Origin: Rikenellaceae bacterium
Lineage (GTDB): Bacteria > Bacteroidota > Bacteroidia > Bacteroidales > UBA932
DNA: 15,335 nt
Assembly (NCBI GenBank): GCA_003542575.1
Contig: DPKJ01000013.1
Location: 1 to 15,335 of the forward strand
Reading direction: 5' to 3'
Part shown: positions 1 to 5,350 of the stretch, piece after piece
How positions within the stretch are numbered: position 1 is the first letter of the stretch
Layout of the letters: every line of letters begins with the position of its first letter
Notes under the pieces: generated by a model
What the model saw: the letters and a program-made list of their open reading frames with translations, nothing else
What the model was told of the DNA's origin: nothing
Database searches by the model: none
Position numbers and translations under genes: made by a program

Positions 1-8
1 TTGTGAGT

Positions 9-323
9 TTACTCTTGTTGTGTGTATATGCCGAGGTTTTCAATATGACTGTCGTTTATGGCCAGAGTAGTGGTATTGCTTAAGCGGTTTTGTGTGTAGA
101 TTGTTCCCAGTGATATTCCCATTACTATGGCGATTGTTATTCCGGCAGCAACTGCGATGCCTTGTAATGCAAATCTCCTTTTATCTCTTTTTGGTTCAAG
201 AGTATTTGTTTCGAACTTGTCCATAATTTTTGACACAAGGAATGGGTTAGGTTCTGTACTGAGTTCACTTTTAATAAAGTTCTCAAGTATGTCGTTTTCT
301 TTTATTTTATAATTATTTTCCAT
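9..323 (-). CDS. Small single-pass membrane protein, candidate anti-sigma factor
   Basis: The protein has 104 residues. A charged, probably cytoplasmic N-terminal part (about 1-50) contains a helical segment around residues 10-38. One hydrophobic segment (about 52-74) follows, then a short polar tail of about 30 residues. It lies 141 bp downstream of an ECF sigma factor gene on the same strand. A short cytoplasmic region plus one membrane helix next to an ECF sigma is the usual arrangement for an anti-sigma factor or a regulatory partner. No zinc-finger anti-sigma motif (HxxxCxxC) is present and I do not recognise a family, so the role is inferred from position and topology. It starts at ATG with GGAG just upstream. 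The stop codon lies 9 bases from the window edge, so the gene is complete but what follows it cannot be seen. Confidence 0.6.
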   Translation of the reverse strand: MENNYKIKENDILENFIKSELSTEPNPFLVSKIMDKFETNTLEPKRDKRRFALQGIAVAAGITIAIVMGISLGTIYTQNRLSNTTTLAINDSHIENLGIYTQQE

Positions 324-464
324 TCTCCGGCTCTTTAATGATTTTCTGTTTGCTATATTACTTGTATCTGTATTGCTGTTTTACTTTAGTGTTGTTTTGC
401 AGTTTATTTGCTTTGCTTCCTGATTATAAGACATCGATTTAGAACTTTTCCTACATTTTTTGAA

Positions 465-1016
465 TTATCTCTCTTTAAGTTTTTTCTGCAATGAACTCTT
501 TGCTCTCATCAGATGTTGCTCAACTGCGCCTTCTGATATCTGCATTATCTCTGCAATCTCTTTTTGGGATAGCTCTTTATATTTTTGCAGTACAAATGCT
601 GTTTGTTGTTTGTCAGGAAGGCTTTCGATGGCCTTTCTTACTCTTATGATATTCTCTTCTGATATTGTCTGCTCTTCGGGGTTTTTGGAATCTCCGCTAA
701 GATTGAAAATCCGGGTCATATTATCTCCGAAGGTGGTAAAAATATCTCTGCGTTTTCTTCTTGCTATTTCGTTTAGGCATGTATTGACAGCAATTCTGTA
801 CAGCCAGGTCGAAAATTTTGAGTCTCCTTTAAATGTGTCAAGTGAGTGGTAGAGTTTTACAAAAATCTCCTGCACCATATCTTCGGCATCCTCCTTGGAG
901 TGAAGGTAACCCATTGAGAGCCTGAACAGAGGGGTTGAATATCTCTCTGCAAGTTCACGGAAGGCCTCTTTATTGCCGCCTTTAATATCGTACAGTATTA
1001 TTGAATCCTCTCTCAA
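465..1016 (-). CDS. RNA polymerase sigma factor, ECF subfamily
   Basis: This 183-residue protein would direct core RNA polymerase to a specific set of promoters. Sigma region 2 spans about residues 22-90, with the core-binding stretch DAEDMVQEIFVKLY and the -10 recognition part FSTWLYRIAVNTCLNE. A variable linker (91-123) follows, then region 4 (about 124-178), including LPDKQQTAFVLQ and the helix-turn-helix LSQKEIAEIMQISEGAVEQHLMRA. Length and domain order are normal for RpoE-like ECF factors. The start codon is TTG: an in-frame stop lies about 40 bases upstream and no in-frame ATG occurs before region 2. A small membrane protein gene follows on the same strand and may encode its anti-sigma factor. 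The 150-bp inverted-repeat element sits immediately upstream of its probable promoter region. Which stress it responds to cannot be read from the sequence. Confidence 0.9.
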   Translation of the reverse strand: MREDSIILYDIKGGNKEAFRELAERYSTPLFRLSMGYLHSKEDAEDMVQEIFVKLYHSLDTFKGDSKFSTWLYRIAVNTCLNEIARRKRRDIFTTFGDNMTRIFNLSGDSKNPEEQTISEENIIRVRKAIESLPDKQQTAFVLQKYKELSQKEIAEIMQISEGAVEQHLMRAKSSLQKKLKER

Positions 1017-1047
1017 ATTGAATCTTCTTATAAGTTGTGCATTAAAA

Positions 1048-1055
1048 CAAATTTA
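1048..1055 (-). promoter_or_regulatory. Possible -7 element for the ECF sigma gene
   Basis: On the minus strand this reads TAAATTTG, a full match to the Bacteroidota TAnnTTTG element. It lies 31 bases upstream of the TTG start. No TTTG is seen at the expected upstream distance, so this is weak; ECF sigma genes are also often autoregulated from non-housekeeping promoters. Confidence 0.3.
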
Positions 1056-1089
1056 CCATTATTTGACAGTCGTTATGCAGTTTTCCTAC

Positions 1090-1239
1090 ATCTCCGCGCC
1101 AGTTTGTGGTATATACTTGTATAATTGATAAGAACCCCAAAAGTTAGACAAATAACTTATGGGGTTCATATTAAATGTAAAACTGGCTCATTTCTATGTA
1201 ATAGATAATCAAATTTTTACCACTAACTGGCGCGGAGAT
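1090..1239. repeat. 150-bp nested inverted-repeat element (MITE- or REP-doublet-like)
   Basis: The outer arms 1090-1111 and 1218-1239 are inverted repeats of each other, 21 of 22 positions matching (left arm begins ATCTCCGCGCCAG). Inside is a second inverted repeat, 1132-1146 with 1153-1167 (14 of 15 matching), around the loop GACAAA. Weaker pairing extends it to about 1120-1179. The inner left arm plus loop (AACCCCAAAAGTTAGACAAA) resembles the terminal repeat of IS150-group IS3 elements, from memory. No transposase is present and no clear target duplication is seen. The element ends exactly where the thioredoxin stop codon begins. It could be a MITE, an inverted pair of REP sequences or an insertion-sequence scar. 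As RNA it would form a strong hairpin and may also end thioredoxin transcription. Confidence 0.7.
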
Positions 1240-1605
1240 TTATTTTCCACCCAGTAAAACGCCGTCAATTGCCTCTTTAAATGAGTTTTTAGGCAGTGCA
1301 CCCATTGCCATTTGAGGTGAACCCTCCATTGGAACAAAGAGTATTGAAGGTATGCTTCGGATTCCGAAAGCTCCTGCAAGCTCTTGCTCCTGCTCGGTAT
1401 TTACTTTGTAGATATAGATTTTATCTTCATACTCCTTTGCAAGTTCTTCCAGAATTGGTGCAATCATTTTACATGGGCTGCACCAGTCGGCATAAAAGTC
1501 TATTATGGCCGGCTTATCGCCCAGATATTTCCATTCAGTTGGATTTGCTTCGTAATTGGCAACTTTTGTAAGGAATTCCTCTTTTGTAAGATGTATTGTT
1601 TTCAT
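1240..1605 (-). CDS. trxA: Thioredoxin
   Basis: This 121-residue cytoplasmic thioredoxin reduces protein disulfides. The redox-active motif WCSPC is at residues 41-45, preceded by the canonical strand IIDFYAD. The cis-proline is at about residue 86 in SIPS. Together with VNTEQEQELAGAFGIRSIPSILF, these cover the core of the fold. There is no signal peptide. The N-terminal stretch containing NPTEWKYLGDKP is a common Bacteroidota variant, slightly longer than E. coli TrxA. WCSPC replaces the classical WCGPC, which is tolerated in many thioredoxins. It is the last gene of a minus-strand group after a 135-bp gap that shows no TAnnTTTG element, so readthrough from the upstream promoter is plausible. 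The symbol is used in the general sense of thioredoxin. A specialised partner role for the neighbouring redox or metal genes is possible but not shown. Confidence 0.92.
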   Translation of the reverse strand: MKTIHLTKEEFLTKVANYEANPTEWKYLGDKPAIIDFYADWCSPCKMIAPILEELAKEYEDKIYIYKVNTEQEQELAGAFGIRSIPSILFVPMEGSPQMAMGALPKNSFKEAIDGVLLGGK

Positions 1606-1642
1606 TGCTTTAAAATTTTTCTGACTAATTTGTATTTATATA

Positions 1643-1736
1643 TTTAATTGTATTCTTATCTTCTTGTTTGATAGTTTCTTTTGTGCTTGCTTTTTATTTT
1701 TTTCTGCAGTTTAATTGGATTCTTATCTTCATGTTT
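1643..1736. repeat. Pair of 27-bp direct repeats
   Basis: The segments 1643-1669 and 1710-1736 both follow the pattern TTTAATTG, one variable base, ATTCTTATCTTC, one variable base, TGTTT, with 25 of 27 positions identical. Their starts are 67 bp apart. They fill most of the gap between the methyltransferase and thioredoxin genes. Their purpose is unknown: they may be a small duplication or paired binding sites. Confidence 0.6.
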
Positions 1737-1740
1737 ATTC

Positions 1741-2595
1741 TTAGGTTGGCTCATTTGCCTTTTGGGCAATTAAAATGAACTGTTCGTACTCTTTTTCATT
1801 TTTCATGATAGTGTTGTAAACATAGGCCTTAGAAACTTCCATTTCACTGCCTTCGATAATATCGGACAGTTGAGAGATGTTAAATCCGTTATGTGCCACA
1901 CTCTCTTCCGGGTGAAAAGTTCCATCCTCCTCTTTCAAATCTCCAATAACAAGAATACCTCCCGGTTTTAGAATTTTTGCAATATGGTCTATTGTTTCGT
2001 TCAGGTTTTCAATGTGGTGCATTGCCATTAATGAGAACACAACGTCAATGTCTTTTTGGGTGTAGGCAAAAATCTCTGAGTTAATTACTTTAACGTTTTC
2101 TGTTTTAACGTTTTCGAGTTTTGACTTCAAAACCTCAATCATTGAGGTGGATGTATCCATCAAAATTACATTTTTAACCAATGAAGCTATCTGAAGTCCC
2201 ACCAGACCGGTTCCGCATCCAAAATCAAGTGCTTTATGATCTTTGCTGAAATTTATATTTTGATGCATTTCGTGCACAAACTTTTCAGCCATCTTAACCT
2301 TCATTGGAGTGTCCCACTCCTTTGCCTTAACAGCAAAAGGGTCGTTCATCTCCGGCACATGTATGTTGATAGAGTTATTCACGTTTTCTGCTTCATTTAT
2401 TACTTTGTATCCGTTTTCCTCCAGCTTTTGCGCAATCATCTCAAATGATACCTCGGTAGTATGATCAATAGTTATTTCATTTTTATAGTTGTTCACATTA
2501 ACTCCATATACGCCATTTAGTGAGGCAATCTCGCGATTAATGTGGTTATTGAAAACACAACATTGAGCTTTTTCGACTTTAATTACCTGTCTCAT
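1741..2595 (-). CDS. HMA-like domain fused to a class I SAM-dependent methyltransferase
   Basis: The protein has 284 residues in two parts. Residues 1-67 look like a heavy-metal-associated (ferredoxin-like) domain: the strand-helix-strand pattern ends in SFEMIAQKLEENGYKVI, typical of HMA domains. The metal-binding MxCxxC loop is replaced by AQCCVF, with adjacent cysteines at 12 and 13. After a linker, residues about 85-280 form a class I methyltransferase. Motif I LDFGCGTG (123-130) binds S-adenosylmethionine, D147 is the expected acidic residue, MAMHHI is at 191-195 and LKPGGILVIGD at 209-219. The substrate cannot be read. ArsM-type arsenite methylation is not supported because the expected catalytic cysteines are absent. 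The ATG start lies 8 bp after the stop of the DUF6132 gene, so the two are almost certainly co-transcribed. A metal- or thiol-sensing front end on a methyltransferase is an inference. Confidence 0.8.
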   Translation of the reverse strand: MRQVIKVEKAQCCVFNNHINREIASLNGVYGVNVNNYKNEITIDHTTEVSFEMIAQKLEENGYKVINEAENVNNSINIHVPEMNDPFAVKAKEWDTPMKVKMAEKFVHEMHQNINFSKDHKALDFGCGTGLVGLQIASLVKNVILMDTSTSMIEVLKSKLENVKTENVKVINSEIFAYTQKDIDVVFSLMAMHHIENLNETIDHIAKILKPGGILVIGDLKEEDGTFHPEESVAHNGFNISQLSDIIEGSEMEVSKAYVYNTIMKNEKEYEQFILIAQKANEPT

Positions 2596-2603
2596 GGTTT
2601 AAA

Positions 2604-2825
2604 TTAATTACCCGATTTATTCTTTTTGTTCTTTTTGAAGAGACTGAAAACCAGACCTCCAAGTACTATTCCGTATAAGGTACTGTTAAGAGGAGAGGAG
2701 GTAATAGGGCATGTTCCGCTGTTACAACCGATAAAATACCAGTATAGATATCCCCCGACTGCTCCTGCAACTCCACCTGCTATGATCAACCACTCTCGCT
2801 TTATTAAAGTTAAAATTTTGTTCAT
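2604..2825 (-). CDS. DUF6132 family small membrane protein
   Basis: The protein has 73 residues and two membrane segments (about 12-32 and 47-64). Between them lies the conserved-looking loop YWYFIGCNSGTCPITSSP, with two cysteines at about 34 and 39, and the C-terminus is lysine-rich. I recognise this as the DUF6132 family, whose molecular function is unknown. From memory such proteins often lie near rhodanese, thioredoxin or other sulfur and redox genes in Bacteroidota, which fits the thioredoxin downstream. The two cysteines could bind a metal or form a disulfide. It is the first gene of its operon, about 65 bases downstream of a good promoter, and is followed after 8 bp by the HMA-methyltransferase gene. 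Confidence 0.8.
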   Translation of the reverse strand: MNKILTLIKREWLIIAGGVAGAVGGYLYWYFIGCNSGTCPITSSPLNSTLYGIVLGGLVFSLFKKNKKNKSGN

Positions 2826-2866
2826 TTTTTAATTTTTATACACAATACCTTTTGTGCTATTTTAAA

Positions 2867-2888
2867 GGAAATAATTTCCAATGGAAAT
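2867..2888. promoter_or_regulatory. Operator-like palindrome O1 (with overlapping third half-site)
   Basis: Positions 2874-2888 read ATTTCCAATGGAAAT, a perfect 7-bp inverted repeat around one base. The left half also pairs with an upstream GGAAAT to make a second perfect palindrome at 2867-2879. O1 lies just downstream of the expected minus-strand transcription start (near 2890), a classical repressor position. The cognate regulator is not identified. Confidence 0.5.
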
Positions 2889-2895
2889 AATAATG

Positions 2896-2926
2896 CAAAG
2901 ATAAAGATATTATCTTAATAAACAAA
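2896..2926 (-). promoter_or_regulatory. Bacteroidota-type promoter for the DUF6132 operon
   Basis: On the minus strand TTTG (2923-2926) is followed after 19 bp by TATCTTTG (2896-2903). Both match the Bacteroidota housekeeping consensus TTTG-N19-TAnnTTTG. The start site would fall near 2890, leaving a leader of about 65 bases before the ATG at 2825. Confidence 0.75.
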
Positions 2927-2940
2927 TTTCCTCAGGAAAA
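2926..2940. promoter_or_regulatory. Operator-like palindrome O2
   Basis: This reads ATTTCCTCAGGAAAA, the same ATTTCC-N3-GGAAA plan as O1. Its centre (2933) is exactly 52 bp from that of O1 (2881), about five helical turns. It abuts the -33 element of the minus-strand promoter and lies just upstream of the -7 element of the plus-strand fabI promoter, so one bound protein could affect both. Confidence 0.5.
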
Positions 2941-2944
2941 TAAT

Positions 2945-2952
2945 TATATTTG
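2945..2952 (+). promoter_or_regulatory. Probable -7 element for fabI
   Basis: TATATTTG matches TAnnTTTG fully and would start transcription near 2959, giving a leader of about 60 bases. No good TTTG is seen 17-20 bp upstream: that place is taken by operator O2. This suggests a weak or activator-dependent promoter. Confidence 0.5.
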
Positions 2953-3020
2953 CGGTGTAATTATTATATGCTGAACAATATTAATTGGGATATGTTTAGT
3001 TATATGTAAAAAACCTTATT

Positions 3021-3884
3021 ATGTCTTATAATCTACTTAAAGGAAAAAGAGGGCTTATTTTTGGAGCCTTAAATGAAAGTTCCATAGCATGGAAAACAGC
3101 TGAAAGGGTATTTGAAGAGGGGGGGAAATTTGTGTTGACCAACACTCCGGCTTCTATGAAACTTGGCAATGTCGATAAGCTTGCAGAGCAATGTGAAACG
3201 ATAGTTATACCAGCTGACGCAACAGATGTTGCAGATTTGGAAAATCTCATAACCAAGGGAATGGAATTTCTTGGGGGTAAATTCGATTTTGTACTCCACT
3301 CAATAGGAATGTCTCCAAATGTTAGAAAAGGCCGTACCTACGATGATCTTAACTACCAGTATTTGCATCAAACCCTGGATATTTCGGCTATCTCTTTCCA
3401 CAAGGTTCTGCAGAGTTGCAGAAAGCTTGATGCTATTAACGATTGGGGATCTGTAGTGGCTCTCTCTTATGTTGCTGCCCAAAGAACTCTTTATGGCTAC
3501 AACGATATGGCTGATGCCAAGGCTTTGCTGGAGTCAATAGCAAGAAGTTTTGGTTATATCTATGGTCGCGAAAAAAACATCAGAATTAATACTGTGTCGC
3601 AGTCTCCAACAATGACAACTGCAGGTGGAGGTATTATGGGATTTGATAAACTTTATGACTTTGCTGAGAGAATGTCCCCTCTTGGTAACGCAACAGCTGA
3701 GGAGTGTGCCGACTATGTGATTACACTCTTCTCTGATCTTACACGAAAGGTTACAATGCAGAATCTCTTTAACGATGGTGGATATTCAAGTATGGGTATG
3801 AGCCTCGCAGCGATGAGCGTATATCGTGAAGGCTTAGATTACACAGACGTTAAAGACGATAAGAGCAAAAAGAAAAAAGTTTAA
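3021..3884 (+). CDS. fabI: Enoyl-[acyl-carrier-protein] reductase (FabI type)
   Basis: This 287-residue cytoplasmic enzyme carries out the last step of each fatty acid elongation cycle, reducing trans-2-enoyl-ACP with NAD(P)H. It is a short-chain dehydrogenase-type Rossmann fold. The N-terminal nucleotide-binding segment KGKRGLIFGALNESSIAW (residues 7-24) has the FabI-type atypical glycine pattern. D68 in IPADATDV and VLHSIGMSP (91-99) correspond to the cofactor pocket. Y150, Y160 and K167 correspond to the FabI catalytic residues (Y-x6-K, as Y156 and K163 in E. coli). SQSPTMTTAGGGI holds the substrate-binding loop and NLFNDGGYSSMGMS the usual C-terminal part. The C-terminus carries a short lysine-rich tail. 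Length is slightly above E. coli FabI (262), as is usual in Bacteroidota. It is transcribed divergently from the DUF6132 operon and ends in tandem TAA stops before a hairpin terminator. Confidence 0.97.
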   Translation: MSYNLLKGKRGLIFGALNESSIAWKTAERVFEEGGKFVLTNTPASMKLGNVDKLAEQCETIVIPADATDVADLENLITKGMEFLGGKFDFVLHSIGMSPNVRKGRTYDDLNYQYLHQTLDISAISFHKVLQSCRKLDAINDWGSVVALSYVAAQRTLYGYNDMADAKALLESIARSFGYIYGREKNIRINTVSQSPTMTTAGGGIMGFDKLYDFAERMSPLGNATAEECADYVITLFSDLTRKVTMQNLFNDGGYSSMGMSLAAMSVYREGLDYTDVKDDKSKKKKV

Positions 3885-3964
3885 TAAACTGATATTTGTT
3901 ATTGATATTCAGTGTAATGCATGATGTCATACAGGCTCACACTTGAATTAAGAAAGCTAATATT

Positions 3965-4000
3965 GAAGAGATGTGGTTGAATAATCGCATCTCTTCTTTA
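3965..4000 (+). terminator. Rho-independent terminator after fabI
   Basis: GAAGAGATG (3965-3973) pairs perfectly with CATCTCTTC (3988-3996). Two more base pairs (one G-T) close the loop. A short T-run and an AT-rich stretch follow. It separates fabI from the sigma-FecR-receptor operon. Confidence 0.65.
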
Positions 4001-4064
4001 AATTTAAATGCTCGTTTAGTAGGGTAATTTCATTTTTATACGGTTATAATTTAAAAATATCAAA

Positions 4065-4547
4065 TTGAGTAAAGAAGAGTTTCGGAATTTATTCGACAAA
4101 AGGTTTGATTCTGTCAGGAGCTTCATCTATTACAGATGCTCTGACGAGGAGATGGCTTCTGATATTGCTCAGGATGTCTTTACAAAAATATGGGAGAAGG
4201 GGATGAATGTTCATCCCGATAGAGACAAGAATCTCCTTTATAAGATGGCTTCTGACATGTTCATAACCAGGATGAGGCGAAAAAGAATTGAATTAGATTT
4301 TAGAAACTCAATAAAAATTGACAGAGAAGAGAACTCCCCGGAAGATGATATGCTTTACAATCAACTTAAAGGAAATTATGCTAAAGTGCTAGGGGAGATG
4401 AACCAGGGTCAAAGAGATGTTTTTTTAATGAGCCGCTCTGAGGGATTAAAGTATGAGGAGATATCTCAAAGGTTGGGGATTGGTGTTAAAGCGGTAGAAA
4501 AGAGGATGAACGGTGCTCTTAAGATGTTAAAAAAATTAAAGCAATGA
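4065..4547 (+). CDS. ECF sigma factor, FecI-like, of a cell-surface signalling operon
   Basis: This 160-residue sigma factor is expected to recruit RNA polymerase to its own operon when released by its FecR partner. Region 2 spans about residues 9-75 (SVRSFIYYRCSDEEMASDIAQDVFTKIWE, then MASDMFITRMRRKR). Region 4 spans about 98-156 (NQGQRDVFLMSRSEGLKYEEISQRLGIG, then VKAVEKRMNGALKML). It is slightly shorter than average for ECF factors. The start codon is TTG at 4065: an in-frame TAA lies 18 bases upstream and no ATG precedes region 2. Its stop codon overlaps the ATG of the fecR-like gene by 4 bases (ATGA), a sign of translational coupling. No housekeeping-type promoter is visible upstream, which would fit autoregulation, but I cannot point to the promoter. 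Confidence 0.9.
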   Translation: MSKEEFRNLFDKRFDSVRSFIYYRCSDEEMASDIAQDVFTKIWEKGMNVHPDRDKNLLYKMASDMFITRMRRKRIELDFRNSIKIDREENSPEDDMLYNQLKGNYAKVLGEMNQGQRDVFLMSRSEGLKYEEISQRLGIGVKAVEKRMNGALKMLKKLKQ

Positions 4548-5350
4548 AAAATATTAAACTGGAGCCGGATTGGAAAAGATCAAAAGAGCAGATTTGGGAT
4601 AATTATTTCGAAAAGCTTACTTCACATCCCCAGATTGCTAAAAGGGCTTTCTCTTTTCGATATCTGTATGCGACAGCAGCTGCTGCAATCATCATATTAC
4701 TTACATTGCCTAACTTTTATGTTAAAACAGTAAATGCAAACAGGGGCGAGAGAATTAATCATACACTTCCTGACGGATCCGGAGTCACTCTAAATTCTGA
4801 AAGTACACTTAAATATAAACCTCTTATCTGGTTTTTGGGCAAATCTGTCCAACTTACCGGTGAAGCCCTGTTTGAAGTTATTAAGGGAAAGAGTTTTAAA
4901 GTTATCACAAATAATGGTACTGTTTCTGTTCTGGGAACATCATTCAATGTGTATATCAGAGAGGGTGATTTTTCTGTAACTTGCTATACCGGTAAAGTCG
5001 CCGTTGAGACATTGTCAATTTCCGAAAGAGTTGTTTTGGAAAAAAACACAAAATTTGAAAGCAATAAAGAAGGAGAATTTAGAACCATTACTTCGGAGAG
5101 CTTTACAAAAGGTAACAGTTGGTCAGAAAACAGATTTGCTTTTGTGTCGGAAGATCTTTCCAAAGTTTTAAAAGAGTTGGAGAGGCAATACAATATTAAG
5201 ATTATAGTTGATAGGAATCTGGATTACTCATACACAGGTAGTTTTGAGAAAATTAATGATCCCTATGAAGTTTTGAGAATTGTAACCACACCGTTTGATC
5301 TGAAAGTGTCAGGTAACGGCAGAGAATTTAAAATAACATCAGAAGATTGA
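4544..5350 (+). CDS. FecR family anti-sigma factor / transmembrane signal transducer
   Basis: This 268-residue inner-membrane protein should hold the upstream sigma factor in check and pass a signal from the outer-membrane receptor. The cytoplasmic N-terminus (1-40) would bind sigma. One membrane helix follows (about 42-60). The periplasmic FecR domain (about 68-155) shows LPDGSGVTLNSESTLKY, GEALFEVIKGKSFKVIT and VLGTSFNVY, which are hallmark family motifs. The C-terminal DUF4974-type domain (about 198-265) has FVSEDLSKVLKELERQYNIKI and ends FDLKVSGNGREFKI; it resembles the STN fold and would meet the receptor's STN domain. The N-terminal region is shorter than in many FecR proteins, which fits the short sigma factor. 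Overlaps of 4 bases with the genes on both sides show tight coupling. Confidence 0.93.
   Translation: MKNIKLEPDWKRSKEQIWDNYFEKLTSHPQIAKRAFSFRYLYATAAAAIIILLTLPNFYVKTVNANRGERINHTLPDGSGVTLNSESTLKYKPLIWFLGKSVQLTGEALFEVIKGKSFKVITNNGTVSVLGTSFNVYIREGDFSVTCYTGKVAVETLSISERVVLEKNTKFESNKEGEFRTITSESFTKGNSWSENRFAFVSEDLSKVLKELERQYNIKIIVDRNLDYSYTGSFEKINDPYEVLRIVTTPFDLKVSGNGREFKITSED

Noticed and set aside
1090..1239. CRISPR or attachment-site reading of the repeat
   Set aside because: There are only two outer arms, inverted not direct, with no array, integrase or tRNA nearby.
1741..2595. Arsenite methyltransferase (ArsM)
   Set aside because: The conserved ArsM cysteines in the catalytic domain are not present; the only notable cysteines are C12 and C13 in the front domain and C127 in the SAM motif.
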